From assembly GCA_025360665.1 (NCBI GenBank), contig JANYBU010000288.1, positions 1 through 64,000 of the forward strand: DNA of 64,000 nucleotides, given 5' to 3'. Below, piece after piece: positions 35,212-44,291 of the stretch (its first letter is position 1; each line of letters begins with the position of its first letter). A program made the translations under genes and the position numbers. Origin of the DNA: Nitrospira sp. Its GTDB lineage: Bacteria > Nitrospirota > Nitrospiria > Nitrospirales > Nitrospiraceae. The notes below the pieces were generated by a model. That model was given only the letters and a program-made list of their open reading frames with translations, had not been told where the DNA came from and did no database searches.

Positions 35212-36564
35212 ATGAAGATTAAATTATTTCATGCCGAAACCATGCACGAGGCCATCCGCGACATCAAGGCCGAGTTGGGGCCTGATGCCATCATCCTGTC
35301 CACCAAGCGCGTGCGTCAAGGGAGCTTGCCGTTCGGCCTATTCGGCCGACCGCTGCTGGAAGTAACCGCGGCGACCGATCGTGAGACCCAGGAGTTTGCG
35401 CCCCTCTCTCCGCCGACCATGCCTGTGGCTCCGCACGACGTAGGGTCGGCTGCGCCTACGCAAGTGCCTTCGCCTGTGTTTCAGGATACCCTGAGCGCAT
35501 TACTCCGTACCTCAGACAGCACCGCGTCTCGCACCAGGCTTGCCGTCCCCATAGCGGCACCGGTCGCACCGACGCAATCGCGCACTCTGTCGACGGAGCG
35601 CGTGCATCGTCTGAAAAACGAACTCTATGATCTGCATCGGCGGCTGACCTTTTCCTTGCCCGATGACGCGCCGGCGATCGGCACAGGTTTTCCCGCGCCG
35701 ATCGCACGGGCCTGCCGTCAGTTGATTACCCAAGGACTGCGCCCTTCCAGCGCCGAGAGTCTCTGCCTTGCGCTTCATCGCCGGCTCGCGCCGGAGACGG
35801 CCTGTTCAGATGGCGAGATTCAGGAGATGCTGCACCTTCTCCTCGTTGAACCCATTCGGGTCAGTGGGCCCCTCCTGAATCGCGGGGACGAATACAACGT
35901 CGTTATGTTCGTTGGCCCGAGTGGGGTTGGCAAGACTACGGCGATCGTGAAGCTCGCGGCTCACTATCGCCTGGAGGAGCACAAATCAGTCGTGCTGATC
36001 ACTCTTGATAGCTGTCGCATGGCGGCGGTCGAACACCTCCGCACGTATGCGAATGTCTTGGGTATCCCACTCGAAACCGCGCAGACCACGGCCGACGTGA
36101 TCGACGGCATACGCCGTCATCGCGGAGCCGATCTCATTCTCATCGATACGCCAGGGTTTGGTGCAAATGAGACGGCACGGCTCACCAATCTTGGCGGGCT
36201 CAAAGACTCGTACGGCCCGATCGAGACGCATCTGGTCTTATCCGCGAATACGCGCATGCAGGATCTCCGTCGCACGCTGGCGCGGTATGACGTCTGTGCG
36301 CCGTCCCGTCTGCTCTTTACCAGGCTGGACGAGACGTTGGAATACGGGAATCTCTTCGAACTGGCCTACCAGACGACCTTGCCCCTGTCCTATTGGGGAA
36401 CTGGTCAGCAGGTGCCGGAAGATCTCGAGCTGGCGCAGCCTGGACGGTTGGCCGATCTGTTGCTTGAGCGTAGTTCTGTCCGCTTCACATCACCAGGCCT
36501 CTCGTCATCCATTGAACGCGACTCGGTTGTGTCTTTGGGTGGAACGACGCCACAACCAGCGTAG
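35212..36564 (+). CDS. flhF: SRP-type GTPase FlhF
   Basis: 450 residues. The basic N-terminus begins MKIKLFHAETMHEAIRDIKA and is followed by LGPDAIILSTKRVR. A variable linker and the N-domain lead to the G domain with G1 VGPSGVGKTT (about 233-242), DTPGFGANE-type G3 and the RLDE motif. FlhF positions the polar flagellum and recruits early components, suggesting polar flagellation. Overlap-free but only 8 bp after flhA. Confidence 0.96.
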   Translation: MKIKLFHAETMHEAIRDIKAELGPDAIILSTKRVRQGSLPFGLFGRPLLEVTAATDRETQEFAPLSPPTMPVAPHDVGSAAPTQVPSPVFQDTLSALLRTSDSTASRTRLAVPIAAPVAPTQSRTLSTERVHRLKNELYDLHRRLTFSLPDDAPAIGTGFPAPIARACRQLITQGLRPSSAESLCLALHRRLAPETACSDGEIQEMLHLLLVEPIRVSGPLLNRGDEYNVVMFVGPSGVGKTTAIVKLAAHYRLEEHKSVVLITLDSCRMAAVEHLRTYANVLGIPLETAQTTADVIDGIRRHRGADLILIDTPGFGANETARLTNLGGLKDSYGPIETHLVLSANTRMQDLRRTLARYDVCAPSRLLFTRLDETLEYGNLFELAYQTTLPLSYWGTGQQVPEDLELAQPGRLADLLLERSSVRFTSPGLSSSIERDSVVSLGGTTPQPA

Positions 36565-36578
36565 GAGGGAGGCTCCGC

Positions 36579-37439
36579 ATGAAGAACATGTTCAGCGAAC
36601 AGGAGGCAGCGATGCCGACAATGGCTCAAGGGAGCCTGTGCACCCATGTGATTACAGTGACGAGCGGAAAGGGCGGGGTTGGGAAAACGAATGTGGTCGT
36701 CAACCTTGCAGTGGGGTTGGCGCGAACCGGGAAACGAGTGCTGGTACTGGATGCGGACTTGGGACTGGGCAATATCGATGTGCTCTTGGGATTGGTGCCT
36801 CGGTATACGTTGGAGCATGTCCTGTGTGGATCACACCACCTGTCCGACATTATCATCCAAGGTCCGGCTGGAATCCAGGTGTTGCCGGCAGGCTCCGGCC
36901 TGCCTCAGCTCACCTCCTTGACCGATTCCCAGCAACTGGTCCTTCAAAGTGAGCTGGAGCGTGTGGCTGACACCGTGGATGTACTGCTGATCGACACCGG
37001 AGCCGGTGTGTCTCCGACTGTCACCTATTTCGCCTCAGCAGCCCAGGAGACCATCGTCGTCATCTCGCCGGAACCGACGTCCCTGACCGACGCCTATGCG
37101 TTGATAAAAGTGCTCTGCCGGCAGCATCGCGAGCGACGATTTAAAGTGCTGGTCAATATGGTGAAAAGTCAACGCGATGCGACTCAGACATTCCGCAAGA
37201 TCGATGCGGCAGCGGATCGTTTCCTGCATATCAACCTGGAGTATCTGGGCTATATCCCGTTCGATGATTACCTGCCGATGGCTGTCCTTCAGCAGAAGGC
37301 GGTGACAGAGTGTTTTCCCGGTTCACCCGCCAGCCAAGCTTTTCTCCAGTTGGCGAAAAAGGTTGCAGAGTGGCCCGATCCTCAGCTGCCGAAGAGTACC
37401 ATGCAATTCCTGTGGCGCCAATTGATCCACACGTCCTAG
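36579..37439 (+). CDS. flhG: MinD-like ATPase FlhG/FleN
   Basis: 286 residues. Deviant Walker A TSGKGGVGKTN (28-38), switch region DADLGLGNIDVLLGL and DTGAGVS, and a C-terminal amphipathic membrane-targeting helix. FlhG limits flagellar number, acts on FlhF GTPase and, in vibrios and pseudomonads, restrains the master activator. ATG 36612 is an alternative start. Confidence 0.95.
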   Translation: MKNMFSEQEAAMPTMAQGSLCTHVITVTSGKGGVGKTNVVVNLAVGLARTGKRVLVLDADLGLGNIDVLLGLVPRYTLEHVLCGSHHLSDIIIQGPAGIQVLPAGSGLPQLTSLTDSQQLVLQSELERVADTVDVLLIDTGAGVSPTVTYFASAAQETIVVISPEPTSLTDAYALIKVLCRQHRERRFKVLVNMVKSQRDATQTFRKIDAAADRFLHINLEYLGYIPFDDYLPMAVLQQKAVTECFPGSPASQAFLQLAKKVAEWPDPQLPKSTMQFLWRQLIHTS

Positions 37440-37481
37440 AGGGATTCCCATGTTGATACGAACACAGAAAGCATACTGATT

Positions 37482-38231
37482 ATGGATAATATTGCAACAC
37501 AACCAAGTCGAGCGGTAGGCCCCGCACTCGAAGTGCAGCGTGAACGGATCATCAAAGAGTTCGCGCATATTGTGAAGGCGATGGCCCATCGTCTGGCCTT
37601 CCGCTTGCCGGCCTATATGGACGCGGAAGACCTCGTCTCAGTCGGCGTCATTGGATTGATGGATGCGATGGATAAGTACGACCCTACTCGGGAAGCCAAG
37701 TTTAAGACCTATGCGGAGTTTCGTATTCGGGGTGCCATGCTGGATGAAATTCGTTCCATGGACTGGATTCCTCGTTCGGTTCACGAGCGTGTCTCGTTGT
37801 TGCAACGCACGCACACCGAGCTCATGAACAGACTCGGCCGACCACCGACAGATGAGGAAGTCGCGGCACAATTAAAGATGACCCAAGTCGAGCTCGACGA
37901 TTTTCTTTCGCGCGCGCGCGGAGCTGTGCTGGTCAGTTTGGACGATATCCAGGTGAACGAACCGGACGGGCAGAAGATTCTCACCATGCTCGCCGACACA
38001 CGTCAGCCCGACCCGCTCGCCACCATGCTCGGTGAACGGGTACGCACGACGGTGACCAATGCGATCCAGCAATTGCCGGAGAAGGAACGTCTCGTGCTCA
38101 CCCTGTACTACTATGAAGAGCTCACGATGAAGGAAATCGGCCGCATTCTGAAAGTCACAGAATCTCGCGTGTGTCAGATCCATACCAAAGCGGTCTTGCA
38201 CCTCAAGGGGAGCCTTCACGTGCTGCGATGA
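37482..38231 (+). CDS. fliA: RNA polymerase sigma factor FliA (sigma-28)
   Basis: 249 residues. Region 2 has YMDAEDLVSVGVIGLMDAMD and FKTYAEFRIRGAMLDEIRSM. Region 3 starts WIPRSVHERV, and region 4 carries the HTH LTMKEIGRILKVTESRVCQI. FliA transcribes late flagellar genes and is held by FlgM, which is also encoded in this window. Six matching promoters are visible (see separate entries). Probably transcribed from the fliL sigma-54 promoter. Confidence 0.98.
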   Translation: MDNIATQPSRAVGPALEVQRERIIKEFAHIVKAMAHRLAFRLPAYMDAEDLVSVGVIGLMDAMDKYDPTREAKFKTYAEFRIRGAMLDEIRSMDWIPRSVHERVSLLQRTHTELMNRLGRPPTDEEVAAQLKMTQVELDDFLSRARGAVLVSLDDIQVNEPDGQKILTMLADTRQPDPLATMLGERVRTTVTNAIQQLPEKERLVLTLYYYEELTMKEIGRILKVTESRVCQIHTKAVLHLKGSLHVLR

Positions 38232-38244
38232 GTGCCGACCTGCC

Positions 38245-38282
38245 GCTCCCCCGTGCCTACCGTGATGGTGGCGTGGGGGAGC
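38245..38282 (+). terminator. GC-rich hairpin after fliA
   Basis: GCTCCCCC (38245-38252) and GGGGGAGC (38275-38282) form a perfect 8-bp stem just after the fliA stop; the loop can pair further. There is no U-tract. It probably marks the end of the fliL-fliA transcript. Confidence 0.55.
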
Positions 38283-38482
38283 CGTAGTGTTCGTTCGATG
38301 CCGCTGTTGCTCGTTGCGCTGTGTCCCTCGGCCCTCAAGTCCTCCTGCCATCAGCCGAAACAGTCAGTGGTTGATTGTTCACTGACACGTATTCGGAATC
38401 CTTGACGATCCACATGCCCGCGTACATTGAACGGTTCTTGTCTCCTTCGAATGCCATGTTGGCAGGTGAGGGGGTGGGTGCT

Positions 38483-39181
38483 ATGGCCATGTCTCCTTTT
38501 CTACTGGGCCTCATCGGGCTCTGCCTTCTCAGTCTCCTGATCCTGGGAGGACTGTGGCTCAAAGGCCAACATCCGAAGCATGGATTCCGTCGCGGTAGGT
38601 CTACGGAGAAACCTATAGAGATGTCATCAACCTATGACAGCGTGACGGGCTTGCCTACCAGACGGTTGTTCGGGACGTTACTCGAACAATCGGTCGGTCG
38701 TGCCGCAAAAACCGGACGATCCATCGCGCTGCTCGTGGTAGAGCTGGAACACTTTCGGATGGTGGCAGAGAGTCAAGGCCAAGCGAATAGCAATGTGCTC
38801 GTTCGCGTCCAGGCAGCCAGGGTCAAGGGCGTCTTGCGTTCCACGGAAACGATCGGGCGGCTGGCGCAGGATCAATTCGCGATGATTCTCGACAACCTCA
38901 CTTCCCCTGATGAGGTAACGGCCATTGTGGCGAAACTGCAGGCGACGGTGGGGCTACCTCTCACCTTGGACGGACATGAGCTGTTCCTGACCTGCCGGAT
39001 TGGTGTCGCACTGTACCCGGAGGATGCCAGGGAACATGAGGGGTTGATCACACAGGCCATCCAAGCAGTGAGGACAGCGAAGTCTGAGGGGCAGGCCGTT
39101 CGATTTACCTCGCCCACCGTTTCGTCAGCCGCCTCTCAGTCAATCCCCGTGGCGTCCTCATTCGTCGATCTTCGCCCCTAA
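38483..39181 (+). CDS. Membrane protein with degenerate GGDEF domain
   Basis: 232 residues from ATG 38483, chosen for the GAGGGGGT site 7 nt upstream; an earlier ATG at 38414 has no ribosome site. One membrane helix (LLGLIGLCLLSLLILGGLWL) is followed by a diguanylate-cyclase fold: it keeps the DSVTGLPTRRLF entry motif, but the GGDEF loop reads RLAQDQF, so cyclase activity is not expected. It may bind c-di-GMP, GTP or a partner, or be decaying. It lies between fliA and flgF, close to two c-di-GMP operons further right. Confidence 0.75.
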   Translation: MAMSPFLLGLIGLCLLSLLILGGLWLKGQHPKHGFRRGRSTEKPIEMSSTYDSVTGLPTRRLFGTLLEQSVGRAAKTGRSIALLVVELEHFRMVAESQGQANSNVLVRVQAARVKGVLRSTETIGRLAQDQFAMILDNLTSPDEVTAIVAKLQATVGLPLTLDGHELFLTCRIGVALYPEDAREHEGLITQAIQAVRTAKSEGQAVRFTSPTVSSAASQSIPVASSFVDLRP

Positions 39182-39235
39182 CGCTCCTATTCATGCGCGT
39201 GTCTGTTGCATTCGACGGGACGCGCGAAGGTGAAC

Positions 39236-39275
39236 GGTTCGAGGTTGAAGCTCCAGGCTTCCTAAACCTCGAACC
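39236..39275. repeat. Intergenic palindrome (39.2 kb)
   Basis: GGTTCGAGGTT (39236-39246) and AACCTCGAACC (39265-39275) form a perfect 11-bp stem in the 410-bp gap between the GGDEF gene and flgF. It resembles the inner part of the palindromes at 51.1 and 57.7 kb. It may also terminate the GGDEF transcript. The rest of the gap up to 39537 shows no gene. Confidence 0.5.
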
Positions 39276-39537
39276 CAGAACTCCGAACATCGAACTGCGG
39301 CCATGCATGATCCAGTTCTCCTGTCTATCTTGCGCGTTCCGCCTTTCTTGCCGCCGCTAACCCGTAATATTTTTCCCACTCCGGCAATATTTTCCTAGCC
39401 CTGCTTATCCATCCCGCATTTTTCCCTCGATGACCGCCGGATCCATTTGAACGCTGCTCGTGCCATCGCATGGAATTCACAGTGCATGGACTGGCTGGCC
39501 GCTCACGTGACTTGCTGAACAACAGGCGGCAGACAGA

Positions 39538-39553
39538 TGGCATGCATGTTGCG
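39538..39553 (+). promoter_or_regulatory. Sigma-54 promoter upstream of flgF
   Basis: TGGCATGCATGTTGCG: GG-N10-GC, same TGGCAT half as flgB and fliL sites. Predicted start near 39564, 29 nt before flgF. Confidence 0.7.
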
Positions 39554-39592
39554 ATATGGCTTGGCGTCATCGCCACGCAAGGAGCTACAGAG

Positions 39593-40363
39593 ATGAATCG
39601 AGCAATCTATCCCATTCTTTCCGGCGCATTGGCGCAAGAGCGCCAGATGCAGGTCTTCGCCAATAATATGGCGAACGTCAATACTGCCGGATTCAAACAG
39701 GATGACCAGGCCTTTACATCCGTCATGGCCCGTGCCCAGGTGTCGGGGTCGGCGCTGGCGAATCCGGTCGGGTTCGGTCAGCAGATAGGCGTGCGACCGG
39801 CTGGTTCAGCCGAGAGGGTTTTCGTCGCGCCCCATGCCATGCACACGTCGTTCGAGGCAGGCCGGATCAGAATCACCGGGAATCCTCTCGATACGGCAAT
39901 TCAGGGGAGCGGATTTTTTGAGGTGAAGACGCCTCAGGGAGTTCGCTATACCAGGAACGGCATGTTCTCGCTGGACTCGCAACGCCGGTTGGTCACGAAT
40001 CTGGGATATCCGGTGATGGGCACAAAGGGAGAAATCAAGGTGCCGCCTGGCACGATCGAGGTCAGTGCGCAAGGGGCGATTAATGTTGATGGACAACCGG
40101 TCGCGACGATCAAGGTGATGGAGTTTCCTGACGACCGAATGCCGCAGAAAAATCCAGAAGGGTTTCTGTCATTGGACAACGGCAAGCTGGCCAAGAACCC
40201 ACAAATCCAGGCGGGGCATATCGAGGAGTCGAACGTCAATTCGGTCGGCGAGATGGTCAAGATGATCCAGGGAATGCGGAATTATGAGTCGAGCCAGAAG
40301 CTGATTCAGACCATCGACCACATGGCGGAAATTGCCATTCAGGATGTCGGGAAGGTGCTGTAA
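39593..40363 (+). CDS. flgF: Flagellar proximal rod protein FlgF
   Basis: 256 residues. Axial N-terminus RQMQVFANNMANVNTAGFKQ and C-terminus GEMVKMIQGMRNYESSQKLI. ATG 39593 has AAGGAG 10 nt upstream, and upstream in-frame codons overlap the promoter. FlgF is the rod segment between FlgB/C and FlgG. First gene of flgF-flgG-flgA-flgH. Confidence 0.95.
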   Translation: MNRAIYPILSGALAQERQMQVFANNMANVNTAGFKQDDQAFTSVMARAQVSGSALANPVGFGQQIGVRPAGSAERVFVAPHAMHTSFEAGRIRITGNPLDTAIQGSGFFEVKTPQGVRYTRNGMFSLDSQRRLVTNLGYPVMGTKGEIKVPPGTIEVSAQGAINVDGQPVATIKVMEFPDDRMPQKNPEGFLSLDNGKLAKNPQIQAGHIEESNVNSVGEMVKMIQGMRNYESSQKLIQTIDHMAEIAIQDVGKVL

Positions 40364-40455
40364 GACCGTAAGCGTATCTCGTTGCGCGTTGTTTGTCAGA
40401 TTCGGAAGAACGCGCCTCACGCTTCACGAACCATGAGAGACGTAGGAGGGTTTCT

Positions 40456-41247
40456 ATGATTCGAGCCATGTGGACGGCGGCCACCGGAATGACTGCCCAG
40501 CAGATCAACGTTGACACCATTGCCAATAACCTGGCGAACGTCAATACTAACGCGTTCAAGCGAAGCAGGGCGGAGTTTGCCGACTTGCTCTACCAAACCA
40601 CTCGGCTCCCTGGGACGAGCGCATCGAACGTCGGGGTCTTTCCTGTCGGGATCCAGGTCGGCGCAGGGGTTCGTCCCGTCACAGTGGCGAAAGAGTGGAT
40701 TCAGGGCAACATGCGCCAGACCAACAACGACCTGGATCTCGCGATCGATGGGGCGGGATTTTTTCAAGTCCAGCGCTCTGACGGCTCGGTCATGTACACC
40801 CGGAACGGCTCGTTCAAGCGGGACAATACCGGGAACCTAGTGACGGGAGACGGAGACATGCTCAATCCCGTGATCACCATTCCATCCGGCGCGCTCTCGA
40901 TCTCCATCGGCCAGGACGGGACGGTGTCTGCGCTGTTGCCCGGCGTCACGCAGGCTTCGCAGGTCGGTCAGATTCAGCTGACCCGGTTCGATAACCCATC
41001 AGGACTCGTGGCGATGGGGAGCAATCTGTTTCTCGACAGTTTCGCATCCGGCCCTCCGCTCCAAGGGACTGGTGGCTTCACAACGGGTTTTGGAACTGTG
41101 CAGCAGGGATTTCTGGAAAGTTCGAACGTCAATTTGGCAGAAGACATGGTGAATATGATCATCGCCCAACGCAGCTATGAGGTGAACTCAAAAACCATTC
41201 AAGCTGCGGACGAAATGATGTCGATCGCGAACAATCTCAGACGGTAA
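40456..41247 (+). CDS. flgG: Flagellar distal rod protein FlgG
   Basis: 263 residues, standard length. N-terminus MIRAMWTAATGMTAQQINVD and NNLANVNTNAFKRSRAEF; C-terminus VNLAEDMVNMIIAQRSYEVN. AGGAGGG precedes ATG 40456. The 92-bp spacer before it contains a partial palindromic repeat (GCGCGTT...AACGCGC and CACGCTTCACG). Confidence 0.98.
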   Translation: MIRAMWTAATGMTAQQINVDTIANNLANVNTNAFKRSRAEFADLLYQTTRLPGTSASNVGVFPVGIQVGAGVRPVTVAKEWIQGNMRQTNNDLDLAIDGAGFFQVQRSDGSVMYTRNGSFKRDNTGNLVTGDGDMLNPVITIPSGALSISIGQDGTVSALLPGVTQASQVGQIQLTRFDNPSGLVAMGSNLFLDSFASGPPLQGTGGFTTGFGTVQQGFLESSNVNLAEDMVNMIIAQRSYEVNSKTIQAADEMMSIANNLRR

Positions 41248-41283
41248 GAGAGATCGCCTGTCACGTACAGAGGAGCTTCCGAT

Positions 41284-42087
41284 ATGAAATCACGACGTCT
41301 GTATGCATTGGTTTTGCTGACACTCATCCTCGCCAGTCCCTATCCTGCGCGCGCGGAATCTGTCGATCGTGTCTCTTCAGCGGTGCGTGTGGCGCAGGGG
41401 TCTGAGTTCCGCGCCATGAAGCGTGGCCCTGCTCTCGCCCCAGCGGTTCACCAGTTGCACCCAGACGACATTCAACGAAGCATCCTGCGTTTTCTTGAGC
41501 AGGAAATGGCGGGACAGGTGCGCGCGATTCATGCCACGATGGTGGACCCGCAAGAACCGATCCAGGTACCGCCCGGCAGCATGGGATTGACGATCACCCC
41601 GCACGGACTTGACGAGGGCCTCGGGCGTCGGACCTTTCATGTTCAGATCAATGCGAACGGCAGGCCGTGGCAGACGATCGATGCCACCGCGGATATCGGG
41701 GCATCCGTCGATGCCGTCGTGCCGATCAGGGTCATCAAGGTTGACGATCTGATCGACGCGGAGGACGTGACCATCCAGCGAATCAAACTGAGAGAGTTAA
41801 ACCATCAGTTGGCGACAAACCTGAACGATGTCATTGGGAGAAGTGCGGCGCGTCCGTTGCCGGCCAACATGCCGATTCGTTTGGGGACGGTCAAGAATCC
41901 CTACGCCGTTCGCAAGGGCGATCGTGTGGCCATTGAGGCGAGGCACGGGGGCCTCTCGATTCAGGTGACCGGCGTGACCAAGTCGAATGGAGAGCTCGGC
42001 CAGTCCATTACGGTGGCCAACGTTGATTCCGGTAAAGAATTGCGCGCGAAGATTGTCGCGCCGGGAGTCGTGCGTGTTGAGTATTAG
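41284..42087 (+). CDS. flgA: P-ring assembly chaperone FlgA
   Basis: 267 residues with a signal peptide (LYALVLLTLILASPYPARA, cleavage near residue 24), so periplasmic. The C-terminal SAF domain is visible (VPIRVIKVDDLIDAEDVTIQ; RKGDRVAIEARHGGLSIQVT). FlgA escorts FlgI to the P ring. The end overlaps flgH by 14 bp. Confidence 0.95.
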   Translation: MKSRRLYALVLLTLILASPYPARAESVDRVSSAVRVAQGSEFRAMKRGPALAPAVHQLHPDDIQRSILRFLEQEMAGQVRAIHATMVDPQEPIQVPPGSMGLTITPHGLDEGLGRRTFHVQINANGRPWQTIDATADIGASVDAVVPIRVIKVDDLIDAEDVTIQRIKLRELNHQLATNLNDVIGRSAARPLPANMPIRLGTVKNPYAVRKGDRVAIEARHGGLSIQVTGVTKSNGELGQSITVANVDSGKELRAKIVAPGVVRVEY

Positions 42088-42784
42088 CCGCTGTCACAGG
42101 TCTGTCCGGCTGGCTATCGCGCTGAGCGTCGCGTTCGTCAACGCCGGGTGCTACCTTCATGCCTCGCCCAATGTGGCCAACAAACTGACGGTCCCTCCCT
42201 TGCCGCCTCCCAAAACCCTCGGCTCGCTTTGGCAAGAAGAAAACGGGCGTGCCTACCTGTATGAAGATCTGCGAGCCATGCGGGTCGGCGATATCCTGAC
42301 GATAAAGATTGTAGAAAAGCATGCGGGGTCCAAGTCAGCCGACACGAGCGCGGAACGACAATCGACGTTGAATCATTCGTTAAGCGGATCCGCGATCGGG
42401 TACATCGGTATTCCCGGGGTTCGGCTCGGTGGCGAGGCAATGCGGGGGATGGGGATTAATGCCAACGCGTCGAACAAGTTTGGCGGCAAAGGGGCCACCA
42501 ACCGTGAAGATACGCTGACTGGGACAATTTCCACCATTGTGACCGAGGTCCTGCCGAACGGGGATCTGCGAGTTGAAGGTAAGAGGGAAGTTACCGTCAA
42601 CAGCGAGACGCAGTTGATGACGATCAGCGGCATCGTCCGACGCGTGGACGTCGACACCAAGAACACGGTGTTGTCGAGCGCCATTGCTGATGCGAAAATT
42701 GAATACTCCGGTTTGGGCGTTGTGGATGACGTTCAACGGCCTGGATGGCTGGTTCGGGTGTTCGACTGGATCTCTCCCTTCTGA
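42074..42784 (+). CDS. flgH: Flagellar L-ring lipoprotein FlgH
   Basis: About 236 residues. GTG 42074 is placed 6 nt after GGGAG; TTG 42077 is equally possible. Signal peptide with a lipobox-like VNAGC (the -3 residue is Asn, atypical). Family signatures are SLWQEENGRAYLYEDLRAMR, GDILTIKIVEKHAGS and ISGIVRRVDVDTKNTVLSSA. It forms the outer-membrane bushing, indicating a diderm envelope. Confidence 0.93.
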   Translation: MLSISRCHRSVRLAIALSVAFVNAGCYLHASPNVANKLTVPPLPPPKTLGSLWQEENGRAYLYEDLRAMRVGDILTIKIVEKHAGSKSADTSAERQSTLNHSLSGSAIGYIGIPGVRLGGEAMRGMGINANASNKFGGKGATNREDTLTGTISTIVTEVLPNGDLRVEGKREVTVNSETQLMTISGIVRRVDVDTKNTVLSSAIADAKIEYSGLGVVDDVQRPGWLVRVFDWISPF

Positions 42785-42803
42785 TGCCATGGAGGTGAAG
42801 AGC

Positions 42804-43067
42804 GTGAAGCACAACATGAGATGGGCGGCAGGCATCTCCTGGGAGGAGTGGCACCGCATGGTCGTGATGCGATCTTTGAAAATGATGGTCATGAGCGGGG
42901 TCGTCCGTCGGGCCAATCTTAATCCCCCGCTGGTTCACTTCGACTCAGCGGAGGGTGGATCGGATGGGCAGGGAGGGGATCAACCCTCTGCGGACAGCCT
43001 GGCGGAACCAGGTTGGCTCGCCAGAATGTTTTTTAGTCGGGAGTACCTCTTGCGCCGACACCATTGA
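42804..43067 (+). CDS. Small uncharacterised protein between flgH and flgI
   Basis: 87 residues from GTG 42804, with GGAGGTGAA 8 nt upstream (an ATG at 42789 is in frame). A Met/Trp/Arg-rich N-terminal half (MRWAAGISWEEWHRMVVMRS) precedes an acidic, Gly/Ser-rich stretch and a C-terminal GWLARMFFSREYLLRRHH. No signal peptide or known domain is recognised. It fills the gap exactly and abuts flgI, so it is probably translated. A role at the L/P ring step is only guilt by association. It could be lineage-specific. Confidence 0.5.
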   Translation: MKHNMRWAAGISWEEWHRMVVMRSLKMMVMSGVVRRANLNPPLVHFDSAEGGSDGQGGDQPSADSLAEPGWLARMFFSREYLLRRHH

Positions 43068-43069
43068 CG

Positions 43070-44233
43070 ATGAACACGTTACAGGACACCATCACTATGA
43101 CCATCGCGAAGCTCAGTATCGTTGCCGCACTTCTCGTTACGATGATTGGGGTGACACCGGCTTGGGCCGTTCGGATCAAAGACCTGGGCTCCTTCGAAGG
43201 CGTTCGGGAGAACCAATTGATCGGCTATGGGCTCGTCGTCGGCTTGGATCGTACCGGGGACCAAGTCATCGGCGGTCAGTTCACGATCCAAGCCATGATG
43301 TCGATGTTGAATAAGATGGGTGTCAACCTCGTGATCAATCCGATCCAGTTGCTGACGCGTAACATCGCCTCGGTGATGGTGACGGCCAAATTACCGCCCT
43401 TTGCCAAGCCAGGTTTGACGGTCGATGTCCTCGTCTCTTCGATGGCTAATGCGAAGAGTTTGCAAGGTGGTACCTTGTTACTCACTCCGCTGAAGGCAGC
43501 GAATCAGCAAGTCTACGCCGTGGCGCAAGGACCGGTTTCGATCGGGGGGTTCTTGGGAGGAACGGGGGGACCGGGCGGTTCCACCGTGACCAAAAATCAT
43601 CAGTCAGCCGGGAGTGTGCCTGGTGGGGCCATCATCGAAAAGGAGGTGGCCATTGATGTGGAATCGTGGGAAACCGTATCGGTGCTCCTGCGTCAACCGG
43701 ATTTCACGACGGCGATTAGGACGACCGAAGCCATCGACGGCGTCTTCGGGAAGGGGAGTGCGACCGCCGTCAATGCAGGGTTGGTACGGGCAACCATTCC
43801 TGAAAGTTTTCGCGGCCGGGTCGTGGAATACATCGCTACGATCGAAGGGTTGGACGTTGCCGTCGACATGTCGGCAAGAGTGGTTGTGAATGAACGAACC
43901 GGCACCGTAGTCCTCGGAGAACATGTCCGTATCTCCACCTGCGCCATCTCTCATGGCAACCTCACAATCTCGGTCAAGAATACGCTCAATGTGTCGCAGC
44001 CCCCCGCTTCCTTGCTTGGTGGGCCTTCTGGTGGACAGACGACCGTGACTGAGGATGTTCAGACTGAGGCGAAGGAGCAGGAGTCCAGATTGATGGTGGT
44101 GGATGAAACGGTGACGCTCGGAGAGGTGGTGCGAGCACTGAATGCGGTCGGGGTGACTCCGAGGGACTTGGTCGCAATTTTGTCAGCTCTTCGATCAGCA
44201 GGTGCCCTTCAGGCGAATCTTGATATTATATAG
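43070..44233 (+). CDS. flgI: Flagellar P-ring protein FlgI
   Basis: 387 residues with an N-terminal signal peptide (LSIVAALLVTMIGVTPAWA). Family signatures are VRIKDLGSFEGVRENQLIGY, GLVVGLDRTGDQV and GEVVRALNAVGVTPRDLVAI at the C-terminus. The start is uncertain: ATG 43070 or ATG 43097, the latter giving a shorter and more ordinary signal peptide. It forms the periplasmic peptidoglycan ring. Confidence 0.94.
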   Translation: MNTLQDTITMTIAKLSIVAALLVTMIGVTPAWAVRIKDLGSFEGVRENQLIGYGLVVGLDRTGDQVIGGQFTIQAMMSMLNKMGVNLVINPIQLLTRNIASVMVTAKLPPFAKPGLTVDVLVSSMANAKSLQGGTLLLTPLKAANQQVYAVAQGPVSIGGFLGGTGGPGGSTVTKNHQSAGSVPGGAIIEKEVAIDVESWETVSVLLRQPDFTTAIRTTEAIDGVFGKGSATAVNAGLVRATIPESFRGRVVEYIATIEGLDVAVDMSARVVVNERTGTVVLGEHVRISTCAISHGNLTISVKNTLNVSQPPASLLGGPSGGQTTVTEDVQTEAKEQESRLMVVDETVTLGEVVRALNAVGVTPRDLVAILSALRSAGALQANLDII

Positions 44234-44291
44234 ATAGCGTATGATATTATTATAGATGTACATCTACACGCAGGAATCAGAGGGCTTTATC

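Noticed and set aside
39325..39576. 83-codon minus-strand frame in the GGDEF-flgF gap
   Set aside because: Overlaps the flgF promoter, has no ribosome site or family similarity.
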